Of a stretch of DNA of 7,392 bases, positions 1-6,966 are shown piece by piece. Origin of the DNA: an uncultured Selenomonadaceae bacterium (GTDB lineage Bacteria; Bacillota; Negativicutes; Selenomonadales; Selenomonadaceae); contig CAJORE010000048.1 in NCBI GenBank assembly GCA_905236595.1, forward strand, positions 1-7,392, given 5' to 3'. A program made the translations under genes and the position numbers. Under the pieces are notes generated by a model, which did no database searches, was not told the DNA's origin, and saw nothing but the letters and a program-made list of their open reading frames with translations. Position 1 is the stretch's first letter. Every line of letters begins with the position of its first letter.

Positions 1-56
1 CCTTCGAGCATGGCGCCGGTGCGCCGGAAAATTTCTTTTACTTCTTCTTGCGTCAT
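1..56 (-). CDS. pyrE: Orotate phosphoribosyltransferase, N-terminal fragment (runs off the window)
   Basis: PyrE joins orotate to PRPP to give orotidine 5'-monophosphate (OMP), the substrate of the PyrF encoded just upstream. Only 18 full codons are inside the window, reading MTQEEVKEIFRRTGAMLEG up to the edge (the last residue is partly supplied by edge bases). The pattern EEVxEIFxxTGAxLEG is the usual PyrE N-terminus, normally followed by HFxLTSGxHS, which lies outside. The ATG at 56-54 is well supported: a GGAGGTGA ribosome site lies at 68-61, inside the end of pyrF. The start overlaps the pyrF stop in an ATGA, so the two are probably translationally coupled. The call rests on a short N-terminal match plus the pyrF neighbour. 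It would be wrong if the sequence beyond the edge lacked the PRPP motif. Confidence 0.85.
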   Translation of the reverse strand, partial: MTQEEVKEIFRRTGAMLE

Positions 57-775
57 AAGCTCACCTCCATTTGTCGCAGTATATCCTCCGCCGCCGCTTT
101 CGGGTCGGCGGCTCTTATTATGGGGCGGCCTACAACGATGTGCGAAGCGCCGCTTCCAATCGCCATTTCCGGCGTGGCAATGCGGCTTTGGTCGCCCTTG
201 TCGGATCCCGTGGGGCGAATTCCGGGCGTAACGATTAAAAACTCGGCGCCGCAATTTTCCCGCAGGATCGCCGCCTCTTGCGGCGACGCCACCACGCCGT
301 CGAGGCCGGCCTTTTGCGCCAACTTGGCCAAGCGCAAAATCTGTCCCTTAATGTTGCCGGTCTGCCCCAATTCTTCCCACTCGTTTTGGTTTATGCCCGT
401 CAACACCGTAACGGCGATCAGTTTGGGGCAAGGCACCCCCATTTTGCCCGCGACTTCCTTCAAAGTTTCCGTCGCCCGCTTCATCATGGTAAACCCGCCG
501 CCGGCATGAACGTTCATCATATCAACGCCCAAATTCGCCAGCGAGGTCACAGCCCCCGCCGCCGTGTTCGGTATATCGTGAATTTTAAGATCGAGGAAAA
601 CTTTTTTGCCCGCATCCTTTAAGTACTGCACGGCTTTTTGTCCGACGGCGTAAAAAAGTTCCATGCCTACTTTATAATAAACGACCGTATCGCCAAGCGT
701 CCGCACCATGTTTTGTGCATCGGCAAAATCGTGGAAATCAAGGGCGACGATCAAGCGTTCTTTTGCGGAACTCAT
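53..775 (-). CDS. pyrF: Orotidine 5'-phosphate decarboxylase
   Basis: PyrF is cytosolic and decarboxylates OMP to UMP, the last step of de novo pyrimidine synthesis. The 240-aa length is usual for the short bacterial (group 1) form. Visible signatures are the N-terminal strand LIVALDF (8-14), Lys35 in YYKVGME, and the catalytic D-x-K-x-x-D block LDLKIHDIPNT (61-71: Asp62, Lys64, Asp67). Further on are VLTGI (124-128), VTPGIRP (182-188), and the phosphate-binding GRPI near the C-terminus (216-219, Arg217). No key residue is missing. The ATG at 775-773 overlaps the stop of the Apt-like gene in an ATGA, and its own ribosome site is weak, so it probably depends on coupling to that gene. Its stop in turn overlaps the pyrE start. 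Identification is secure. Confidence 0.97.
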   Translation of the reverse strand: MSSAKERLIVALDFHDFADAQNMVRTLGDTVVYYKVGMELFYAVGQKAVQYLKDAGKKVFLDLKIHDIPNTAAGAVTSLANLGVDMMNVHAGGGFTMMKRATETLKEVAGKMGVPCPKLIAVTVLTGINQNEWEELGQTGNIKGQILRLAKLAQKAGLDGVVASPQEAAILRENCGAEFLIVTPGIRPTGSDKGDQSRIATPEMAIGSGASHIVVGRPIIRAADPKAAAEDILRQMEVSL

Positions 776-1341
776 AACGCACCGTCCCTACCCGCCGCCT
801 TAAAGAGCGGCAACGGCGCCAGGAACATTATGTCGTCGCGGTCGGCGGCGGGTCCTTCCGCCAAAACCGCCATTTCGCCGACAGTCTTGCCGCCCGCCAA
901 GTCCACCAACTCGCGCATGGCCAGCATGGAACCGCCCGTGCTTATCACGTCGTCGATTAAGAGGACGTTTTTCCCCCGCATCAGCTCGGCATCCTCCCGC
1001 ATCAAATACAGCCGTTGTTTCCCCGCCGTGGTGATTGATTCGTCTTCGACGCAAAGCGGCTCATCCATGTAGGCTTTGACGGATTTACGGGCGACGACGT
1101 ACCGCGAAAAACCCAGCTTGCGCGCCAGCGACGCCGTCAACGGGATTCCCTTGGTGGCGGCTGTCATAAGCACCTGCGTGCCTTCCGGCACCTTCTTTAA
1201 GAGTTCGTCGGCGCAAATCTCCGTAAGCTCCACATCGCCCAGCATGACGAAGGCGGCAATGGCCAAGGAATCGTTAATGTTCAATATCGGCAAACGCCGT
1301 TGGCATCCTTTTATTTCAAGATCATAATAACGTTCGCTCAT
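772..1341 (-). CDS. Apt-like phosphoribosyltransferase
   Basis: This is a type I phosphoribosyltransferase of 189 aa. The PRPP-binding motif VLLIDDVISTGGSM is at 126-139, and TAATKGIPL (60-68) fits the loop that binds pyrophosphate. The N-terminus MSERYYDLEIKG and the stretch YVVARKSVKAYM (81-92) match a Firmicutes family often annotated as adenine phosphoribosyltransferase. It is not the operon's orotate enzyme, because a separate pyrE begins at base 56. The exact base used (adenine, another purine or a pyrimidine) cannot be read from sequence. A TTG start at 1362 would add seven residues. I prefer the ATG at 1341 because GAGGGG at 1354-1349 sits 7 bases before it. That ribosome site lies in the last codons of dctP, whose stop is only 4 bases upstream, so the two genes appear co-translated. 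The 3' end overlaps pyrF by ATGA. Confidence 0.88.
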   Translation of the reverse strand: MSERYYDLEIKGCQRRLPILNINDSLAIAAFVMLGDVELTEICADELLKKVPEGTQVLMTAATKGIPLTASLARKLGFSRYVVARKSVKAYMDEPLCVEDESITTAGKQRLYLMREDAELMRGKNVLLIDDVISTGGSMLAMRELVDLAGGKTVGEMAVLAEGPAADRDDIMFLAPLPLFKAAGRDGAL

Positions 1342-1345
1342 CTGT

Positions 1346-2365
1346 TTACCCCTCGTTATCAATGCGCGTTAAAATTTCCTTTTGCCTGTCGGTAAAATGC
1401 GTACGCGCTCCGGCCGCAGCCTTGGCAAATTCGGCGCGTTCCTTCTCCGTCAACTCAACGATGACGGCACCGCCCTTTTTCGCTTTGGCCAAGGCTTCCT
1501 TTTCGCGTTTTGCCCACTCTTCACGCTCATAGGCGGCAGACAGGGAGGCACACTCAAAAATTATGTTCTTGTCCTCGTCCGTCAGCTTGTTCAGCGTCGC
1601 CTGCGAAGCAATCTGCATTTCGGGTATCCGGCTGTGTTCGTCGCGGCAATAATATTTGGCAACTTCAAAATGCTTCATGGCGGCATAGGACGGCAAATTG
1701 TTTTCGGCACCGGCAATTTTTTCAAACTTCAACGCATCGTACACTTGGCCGTAAGTCATCGTCACCGGCTCGGCGCCGAAAGCACGCATGACGTCCGCCA
1801 TAAGCTCCGATTCCTGCACGCGGATCTTTAAGCCGCGCAATTCCTGCGGCGCCCGCACGGGTTTTTGCGACATATAAAAACTCCGTACCCCGGCATCGTA
1901 CCACGAAAGCCCCACAATCCCGGCGCCGTTGGTTTTGGTCAAAAGCTCGCTGCCGATAGGGCCGTTTAACACGCGCCACATATGCGCCGCATCGCGATAA
2001 AGATACGGCAGGTACAAAACGTCAAGTTCTTCGGCGTAAGGCGTTAGCGCCGAAAGGCTGACCCGCGCAAAATCAATCTCTCCCGATTGCAATTTATCGA
2101 CGACGGATTTTTCGTCCCCCAACTTGGCATTGCTGTAAATTTTTACGACAATGCGTCCGCCGGTTTTTTCCTTAACTAACTGTGCGAATCTGTACGCGCC
2201 CTTCACCGTGGGATAATCCTTGTTTTGGTTGTCGGCATAATTAAACGTAAATTCCGGCGCGGCACAGGCGACGGAGGGAACGGCCACCGCTCCGCAAACA
2301 ATCGCCAAACAAGCAAACCACCCCGCAAACAATCGCGCAAAGCTTTTCTTTTTGTCGGCAAACAT
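1346..2365 (-). CDS. dctP: TRAP-type solute-binding protein (DctP family), no permease in view
   Basis: This is a periplasmic or surface substrate-binding protein of a TRAP transporter, which normally hands a carboxylate or sugar acid to DctQ/DctM membrane subunits. In the 339-aa product, residues 1-36 are a signal peptide with a KKK n-region, a hydrophobic core and likely cleavage near VACAA. Family signatures are LQSGEIDFARVSLSALTPY (92-110), GLKIRVQES (178-186) with the conserved carboxylate-binding Arg182, and GAENNLPSY (219-227) followed by KHFEVAKYY. The ATG at 2365 is preferred over one at 2395 because AAGGAG lies 7 bases ahead of it. No dctQ or dctM follows; instead an Apt-like gene starts 4 bases after the stop. 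The substrate is unknown. The family call is firm, but whether it serves a transporter elsewhere is open. Confidence 0.94.
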   Translation of the reverse strand: MFADKKKSFARLFAGWFACLAIVCGAVAVPSVACAAPEFTFNYADNQNKDYPTVKGAYRFAQLVKEKTGGRIVVKIYSNAKLGDEKSVVDKLQSGEIDFARVSLSALTPYAEELDVLYLPYLYRDAAHMWRVLNGPIGSELLTKTNGAGIVGLSWYDAGVRSFYMSQKPVRAPQELRGLKIRVQESELMADVMRAFGAEPVTMTYGQVYDALKFEKIAGAENNLPSYAAMKHFEVAKYYCRDEHSRIPEMQIASQATLNKLTDEDKNIIFECASLSAAYEREEWAKREKEALAKAKKGGAVIVELTEKERAEFAKAAAGARTHFTDRQKEILTRIDNEG

Positions 2366-2413
2366 TGGCAAACTCCTTCCCAAAATTGCAACCATAGGAA
2401 CACTTAGATACTG

Positions 2414-2419
2414 ATTTTA
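2414..2419 (-). promoter_or_regulatory. Possible -10 element for dctP operon
   Basis: On the minus strand TAAAAT at 2419-2414 matches five of six -10 bases and would give a leader of about 40 bases before the dctP ATG. No good -35 is seen 16-18 bp upstream, so either an activator is needed or the real promoter is elsewhere in 2366-2520. Weak call. Confidence 0.25.
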
Positions 2420-2457
2420 TGAGCCGTCGGCATAACTTTCCCGTTACGCCGCGTTAC

Positions 2458-2477
2458 TTTCGGCAATATTGCCGAAA
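2458..2477. promoter_or_regulatory. Perfect 20-bp palindrome upstream of dctP, candidate operator
   Basis: The sequence TTTCGGCAATATTGCCGAAA is a perfect inverted repeat with no central spacer, 93-112 bp before the dctP start codon and between the upstream terminator and dctP. It has no loop and no following T-run, so it reads better as a dimeric DNA-binding site than as a terminator. If the TAAAAT at 2419 is the -10, the site lies about 50-70 bp upstream of transcription start, a typical activator position. No regulator gene is in the window, and I cannot name the family. Confidence 0.4.
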
Positions 2478-2520
2478 TTTCCTGCCCGACCCGCGAATAT
2501 TTTTCGCACCGAACGCAAAG

Positions 2521-2566
2521 AAAAAGCGCCGGGCAAAGCGTTTCCCCGCTTTGCCCGGCGCTTTTT
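2521..2566 (-). terminator. Strong intrinsic terminator closing the exported-protein operon
   Basis: Two perfectly complementary 20-base arms (2521-2540 and 2547-2566) flank a 6-base loop. The core stem is GCGCCGGGCAAAGCG, and on the minus strand it ends in TTTTT followed by CTTT. It lies 42 bp after the stop of the 282-aa gene and separates that operon from dctP. The arms end in A5/T5, so it could stop transcription in either direction, although no plus-strand gene runs into it here. Confidence 0.9.
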
Positions 2567-2607
2567 GCCATTGTCCGTCGCTAATTATCCGTCGCCTTTG
2601 ACAAACG

Positions 2608-3456
2608 TCAATCCAAGATAACCTCCGTTTTTTTACGCATCGAAGCGTCCGGCTCCCCCAACGGCGTCGTTTTCTCGTAGGCTTTCAAGGTGTTCTTCAG
2701 CATACCCGAAATGGAGTTACGCACTTTCAAAATGGACTGAGCCTGCTTAGTGGTGTCGATAAGACGCTGGAATTCTTTGTTCGGATCATTCTTTAAGCCG
2801 CTCGATGCGCCCTTGACAATCTTGGCCGCATCAAGAGCCGAAGCCGCCACAAAGCCGTCGGCCACAAGGCGTTCGGTCTTTATCCGCCGCATGATGGATT
2901 TTAGCTCTTCCCGCTTGGCATCATCCATGCCGTTGATGGCGGCCACCGCCGATTTTTCGGTGTTCTTCACGGCGTTTTTGTCGCTAAAGGCCGACGTGGT
3001 AAGATTGCAACTGTTGAGCATACTGTCAATGTTGCCGGAATTTTTTGCCGCCTTGGCGGTGTTCTCGATCGACGTAGCGCCTTGCAACGAAAGCCCCAAA
3101 CCCAAAGCGTTGTTCATCTCGCTGGTCGCCATGGCCAACAGCGCCGTGGAATATGTAAGGTTGGACAACAACTGTTTTTGCCGTCCGCTCAGATCACCGT
3201 AGTCGGCGTCGCCGCCAAGCCCCAATGCGCCGCCGAGCGCACCGCCGACGGACTTGTTGGATTTTGCTGTCTTATCGGATTTGGCGGATTTATCGGACTT
3301 GGTCACTTTATCAACGGATTTGCCGATATTGCCAAGGCCGATGCCCGCCGCCTCAACCGTGCCGAATCCGGCAAGGGGAATAAGTCCGACGGTCGCCGTC
3401 AAAAAGGCCGCCAAAATTTTTTTGCGAGCATTTTTGTTCATTAAAGTGCTGTTCAT
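2608..3456 (-). CDS. Exported protein with SDK/AKS repeat, function unknown
   Basis: I do not recognise this 282-aa protein. Residues 1-36 look like a signal peptide: a KNARKK n-region, a hydrophobic core LAAFLTATVGLIPLAG, and a cleavage site at VEA. The mature part opens with GIGLGNIGKSV, followed by a low-complexity stretch with three copies of an S-[DN]-K-[ST]-(A-K) unit (residues 53-69). A Gly-rich run GGALGGALGLGG comes next. The rest (about 90-280) is Ala/Ser/Lys-rich and probably mostly helical, with one cysteine (Cys150) and a basic segment MRRIKTERLV near 189-198. The ATG at 3456 has a fine GGGAGG 8 bases upstream; an in-frame TTG at 3483 has none. It is the last gene of the four-gene operon, 74 bp after its neighbour and just before the terminator. 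A periplasmic or surface location is inferred from the signal peptide. Confidence 0.8.
   Translation of the reverse strand: MNSTLMNKNARKKILAAFLTATVGLIPLAGFGTVEAAGIGLGNIGKSVDKVTKSDKSAKSDKTAKSNKSVGGALGGALGLGGDADYGDLSGRQKQLLSNLTYSTALLAMATSEMNNALGLGLSLQGATSIENTAKAAKNSGNIDSMLNSCNLTTSAFSDKNAVKNTEKSAVAAINGMDDAKREELKSIMRRIKTERLVADGFVAASALDAAKIVKGASSGLKNDPNKEFQRLIDTTKQAQSILKVRNSISGMLKNTLKAYEKTTPLGEPDASMRKKTEVILD
3250..3300 (-). repeat. Short in-gene repeat coding SDKSAK units
   Basis: This stretch codes K-SDKSAK-SDKTAK-SNKS in the 282-aa exported protein. It is about three degenerate 18-base units rich in lysine and serine, between the signal peptide region and a glycine-rich linker. It may act as a charged flexible linker or contact the cell wall or membrane; that role is a guess. 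Confidence 0.6.
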
Positions 3457-3530
3457 TGGAAAAACCTCCCTAAGAAAAATCAAGAAAAAACCATGTATGT
3501 AAAGGCCGCATCTTTAGGCCGTCATACCGC

Positions 3531-4427
3531 TTATCTTTGGTCGCGCCAATACTTGACCATGCTGTCCGTTATTGCTTTGGCGGAGGTCATGGCCGCTTTT
3601 TCGAGGAGAAGCTTGCCGGCTTCGTTGAGGGTTTTGCGGCGCAAAACTTCGCTCCCCTCGTAAACGGTAATGACCTTGAAATCATTGGCGCAATCGTAAG
3701 CCGTTATTTTTATGTCGCAAGACCCCGTCACCCCGTCGGCATCCTCGTCCAATTTCGTCTCCTCCACTTCGCCCACAATGGCCACCGCCGTCGATGCCAT
3801 GGTCGTTTCAAGTTCCTTTCGCACCGCCGCAACGAATTTTTCATAATCCATGCCGTGATACGAATCGACTTTTTTCAACAGTTCGTCGGCGTCTTCCATG
3901 ACAAAGCCCGTTTCGCCCAAGCGCACGTTGTAACGATCGAGAATCAATCGTTGCGCCGCCTGCTCCATCATGGGATTCTTCGTCCCCAAAAAACGCACCA
4001 ATACATAAACCGTGCGGGCGTCCTCGTCCTTTTGCCGCTCCGCCGTCACCAGCAAGCGCAATTCTTTTTGGAGCAAATCATATTTGACGGGAACATCGCC
4101 CAAGACAAACACATTATTGCCGGTGCCGCCTTTTTTCTTTATCTTCTCCTTGCCGATAAATTCGCGGTACCGCGCCGACAATATTTGGTAAGGGCTGGCC
4201 GGATCGTCGCTCCACGCCGTAAGACGCACCAAAACTTTTTGCAACGCCGCCTGCCGCAGATTGACAAGCGCTTGCTCCTCGGTCTTGCCCTTGCCACCGG
4301 CGGGGATATTTACGGTCGGCGGCTCCTTGGGCGCGGCGCAAACTTCGTCCGCCCCTTGCCACGAGCAAGCGCAAAAGGCCGCAAAAACCACCAACGGAAA
4401 TATCACCCGCCGCAAAATAAAAATCAT
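3531..4427 (-). CDS. Exported protein, possibly FlgT/LPP20-like, function unknown
   Basis: A 298-aa protein with an N-terminal signal sequence (ILRRVIFPLVVFAAFCAC). Cleavage could fall at VCAA (29-32). Cys21 might instead be lipidated, but FCAC is a poor lipobox. After a Pro/Gly linker, residues 46-70 (GKGKTEEQALVNLRQAALQKVLVRL) recall the helix found in FlgT-N and related domains, where many residues of the form A..A...AL are spaced to pack on a sheet. The C-terminal end (257-293), EGSEVLRRKTLNEAG onward to VKYW, resembles the closing helix of LPP20/FlgT-type proteins. These are resemblances by eye, not a firm family call. The ATG at 4427 has GAGGG 9 bases upstream. It follows the FlgT-N-like gene by 36 bp and probably works with it in the envelope. 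Confidence 0.75.
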   Translation of the reverse strand: MIFILRRVIFPLVVFAAFCACSWQGADEVCAAPKEPPTVNIPAGGKGKTEEQALVNLRQAALQKVLVRLTAWSDDPASPYQILSARYREFIGKEKIKKKGGTGNNVFVLGDVPVKYDLLQKELRLLVTAERQKDEDARTVYVLVRFLGTKNPMMEQAAQRLILDRYNVRLGETGFVMEDADELLKKVDSYHGMDYEKFVAAVRKELETTMASTAVAIVGEVEETKLDEDADGVTGSCDIKITAYDCANDFKVITVYEGSEVLRRKTLNEAGKLLLEKAAMTSAKAITDSMVKYWRDQR

Positions 4428-4463
4428 ATCGCCAAGCCCTCATTTATGTTTACATATTTACAT

Positions 4464-5624
4464 TTACAAACTGAACGTCAGCTTCGTACTGCCGAGACTG
4501 TTCGCATCGCCGCCCATTACCGCCGCCCCGGGCAGTTGCTTTTGGATGGCGTCCTGCAAATCGCCAATGGTGCCGTAAGCATCCGTCACGACAAACAAGC
4601 GGAAAGTATTGCCCCCCGCCATGGTCGAACGCAAAATCTTGCACTTGGCCGCCGTAAGCGCTTTTTTAATGGCGGCTTGCTGTTCCGGCAAATTGGTCAA
4701 TCCGTTAAAATCCACGGTAATTTTTATGTGCCGTGCGCCGCCGCGCATTTCCGATTGCACGGTTTCCAACGCCTGTTGTCCCAATGCCTCCACCGCCGTT
4801 CGCGTCGCCTCGTCTTTGGCTTTTCGCTCGGCATCAAACGCCGAACCGCCCGTCGCCGAAAAATATCTTGAGAACGCATCGACGCGGTTGCTGTCAAGCC
4901 CTATTAACTCAAAGGAGGCTTTGACCGTCGCAACATAGAGGCCGTCCTTGCGCCGATGGACATCTTCCACCGCCAACACACCGCGCAAGAGCGCATTTTC
5001 CATCTCGCGGTTCTCCCTTGCCAAGCGTCGCGCTTCAAGCCCCGAATTGGGATCGGCGGCGTGCGCCACCAAGTAATTCGTCACCTGCTCATTCGGCGCG
5101 GCGGCAAAACCGGCGGCGTTCAATTTATCCTCCATATACGGCATGATGTCGGCGGCGGCAAAGCGGTAGTTGCCGCCGGCATCACGTTCCACAACGGCCA
5201 AGGCAATGCCGCTTCGGCTCGTTTCCTGGTCGCTCATCGTTTGCAAGCGCGACTTCAAGTCTTGAACGGCTGTGGAAATTTTTTGTTCGCTGGCGTCGGC
5301 GTCAAGCTCGACAAAGTAAAAGCCTTCGGCTTGCCACTCCTTGACAATTTTGTTTATCTGCACATAACCATCGGCTTTGGTCGTCACTTCGTCCGCCACC
5401 AGTTCGCCCAACGAAACTTCCGTTTTACTGCTGACAAAAACCGACACCTTGCGAAGAACCAGTTCCCGCAAGGCATCCTTTATCGCTTCTTGGCGCGCCG
5501 CCGTCGTCGAATCCGTTATGGCGGCACTACCCGTCGTAATTTCCGCCGAGGCGGGGGCGGCAAAGAAGGTAAGCGCCGCCAACACCGCCGTTGCCATCGT
5601 GCGCCTTTGTTTGTCAAAAATCAT
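4464..5624 (-). CDS. Exported protein with FlgT-N-like domain
   Basis: A 386-aa protein with a clear signal peptide: KQRR n-region, hydrophobic core, and APASA cleavage before Glu28. Residues 28-117 (EITTGSAAITDSTT, then ARQEAIKDALRELVLRKVSVFV, ending in a strand-rich FYFVELDAD) look like the N-terminal domain of FlgT, which in Vibrio helps form the flagellar H-ring. Similar domains occur in envelope proteins of non-motile bacteria. The middle part (135-245) has alternating strands and helices. A segment DAERKAKDEATRTAVEALGQQAL (264-286) looks like a second copy of the same kind of helix. A beta-alpha-beta unit at 298-365 closes the protein. The ATG at 5624 keeps the charged n-region. Its GGAGG lies 12 bases upstream, rather far, and an ATG at 5597 would lose the basic residues. 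The gene sits 32 bp after the 390-aa gene. Confidence 0.82.
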   Translation of the reverse strand: MIFDKQRRTMATAVLAALTFFAAPASAEITTGSAAITDSTTAARQEAIKDALRELVLRKVSVFVSSKTEVSLGELVADEVTTKADGYVQINKIVKEWQAEGFYFVELDADASEQKISTAVQDLKSRLQTMSDQETSRSGIALAVVERDAGGNYRFAAADIMPYMEDKLNAAGFAAAPNEQVTNYLVAHAADPNSGLEARRLARENREMENALLRGVLAVEDVHRRKDGLYVATVKASFELIGLDSNRVDAFSRYFSATGGSAFDAERKAKDEATRTAVEALGQQALETVQSEMRGGARHIKITVDFNGLTNLPEQQAAIKKALTAAKCKILRSTMAGGNTFRLFVVTDAYGTIGDLQDAIQKQLPGAAVMGGDANSLGSTKLTFSL

Positions 5625-5656
5625 CGTCCGCGGTTGCCTCCCTTATCCTCGCCGCT

Positions 5657-6829
5657 TCACTTCGCCTTTTGTTCGCCCAGCTTGCTTGCCGCGCCGATTA
5701 AAAGCATCCGATAAACGTCATGTTCCCCAAGCCCCAACATATTTTTGTTGATTTTATCGTACTGCATAAGATGTTCGTTTATCATCACGCCGGCTTCTTT
5801 GCCGAATACGGGTGTTTTGGCCAAACGCGCCTTATAAAGGATATAGGCGTTGATGTTGGACTCTCTCTTTTGCGGCACCTCGGCTTTGCCCAAACCGGTG
5901 ACATCGAGGGTTATCCCGTGATCGGGGGCTTTCATCGTCATCTTGACGTTCCCGGCCGTCCCCGTCGTCATATCCATGCTGTATAAGCCCGTCACCGCAT
6001 CATGATGCCAAGTGCCGGAGAGCAAACTGGGGTACACCACGTTGCCGGAGGCCGTCGAATACGCGCTTGTGTAAACGTCGCCCACGACTTTCTTCAAATA
6101 CGCCTCGCGGGAACCGTCGCCGCCCGTGAAAATTTCCTGCGCCTTCTTGCTGGTGAGATTCATTCCCGTGACCTGGTAAGTTTCCGCGACCTCGCTTTTT
6201 TCTTCCAAATTCTTGAGCAGCTTCTTGTTTTTGGCAAAATCCAGTTTTTCACCAATCATCTTTAGCGTCAGCTTTTGAAACTCCGCCACTTTTTCTTCCT
6301 GCGAAAGTTCCTTCATTTGCTCAAGGTTACGCGATTCCGGGTAGTGCATATAGCTGTGCAACGGGATTGTCCCCAGCAAACGCAAACTGCCGTCGGCTTC
6401 GGCACTGCAAAAGGCTATGTCAAGAGCCGACACGATAAAATATTCGTGCAGTCTTTTGTTGCCCACCGGATAAATTTCATGGAACGCCGCATCGGTAACG
6501 ACTATCGGCACAATGCCGATGGGCGTATCCGCTCCGGCGAACTCGCCGTTGGCGTTGCCAAACCCGCCTTCGACTTCCCTAATCGTAAACGGGAGCTTAC
6601 CGGCTTGCTCGCTTTCCCTAAGCTTGCGCGTAATGGCCTCGGCAATGACGGTGCGCCCTTGTCCCGTCAACAGGTGCCACTCGGCTTTGCCTTTGGCGTC
6701 ATTGACGCCGTAAACGTCATGCGACCAAACAATCTCGGGCTTTTTGGCCGCCCCCGCGCAATCACCGCCGCCCAAACCGACGACGACCGCCAAACACAAC
6801 GTCAAAACAGCCGTGACAAATCCCCTCAT
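5657..6829 (-). CDS. Exported protein of unknown function, first gene of the operon
   Basis: I do not recognise this 390-aa protein. Residues 1-28 (MRGFVTAVLTLCLAVVVGLG, then GGDCAGAA) are a signal peptide; Cys24 is preceded by Asp, which argues against lipidation. The mature part begins KKPEIVWSHDVYG. It contains RTVIAEAITRKLRESEQAG with a following strand, of the helix-strand kind seen in CsgG-like and FlgT-like envelope proteins (weak). A Lys/Glu-rich, probably coiled segment lies at about 168-215. A C-terminal part holds strand-forming runs GLYSMDMTTGTAGNVKMTMK (281-300). The ATG at 6829 is chosen because GGAGGT lies 6-7 bases upstream. Longer forms starting at 6949 (TTG) or 6883 lack this and would put a hydrophilic tail before the signal peptide. 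It is the promoter-proximal gene, downstream of the G9-containing promoter. Confidence 0.85.
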   Translation of the reverse strand: MRGFVTAVLTLCLAVVVGLGGGDCAGAAKKPEIVWSHDVYGVNDAKGKAEWHLLTGQGRTVIAEAITRKLRESEQAGKLPFTIREVEGGFGNANGEFAGADTPIGIVPIVVTDAAFHEIYPVGNKRLHEYFIVSALDIAFCSAEADGSLRLLGTIPLHSYMHYPESRNLEQMKELSQEEKVAEFQKLTLKMIGEKLDFAKNKKLLKNLEEKSEVAETYQVTGMNLTSKKAQEIFTGGDGSREAYLKKVVGDVYTSAYSTASGNVVYPSLLSGTWHHDAVTGLYSMDMTTGTAGNVKMTMKAPDHGITLDVTGLGKAEVPQKRESNINAYILYKARLAKTPVFGKEAGVMINEHLMQYDKINKNMLGLGEHDVYRMLLIGAASKLGEQKAK

Positions 6830-6966
6830 GAAACTACCTCCGTTCTTACGCAACATCGTTTTAAGCGAACGCCAAAAAATCATTTTTCCGTACCGACCTT
6901 GCGACAGGCAACGACACTCCGACAGCTTGCGGCGCAGACTTTGATGCAAAAGAATTTATGTTTTGT

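Noticed and set aside
3484..3530. GGCC...GGCC pairing with a nearby T6 on the minus strand, as a terminator within the operon
   Set aside because: The stem is only 4 bp and the T-run is more than 10 bases away, so it is not a convincing terminator.
4449..4468. Three copies of TTTACA just after the FlgT-N-like gene stop region
   Set aside because: Short A/T-rich repeat of 6 bases in a 36-bp gap; too little to name a binding site.
3537..4871. Long plus-strand open frame of 444 codons opposite the two FlgT-like genes
   Set aside because: It lies antisense across two genes with signal peptides and ribosome sites; its product is His/Arg-rich with no domain pattern, typical of a shadow frame in G+C-rich DNA.
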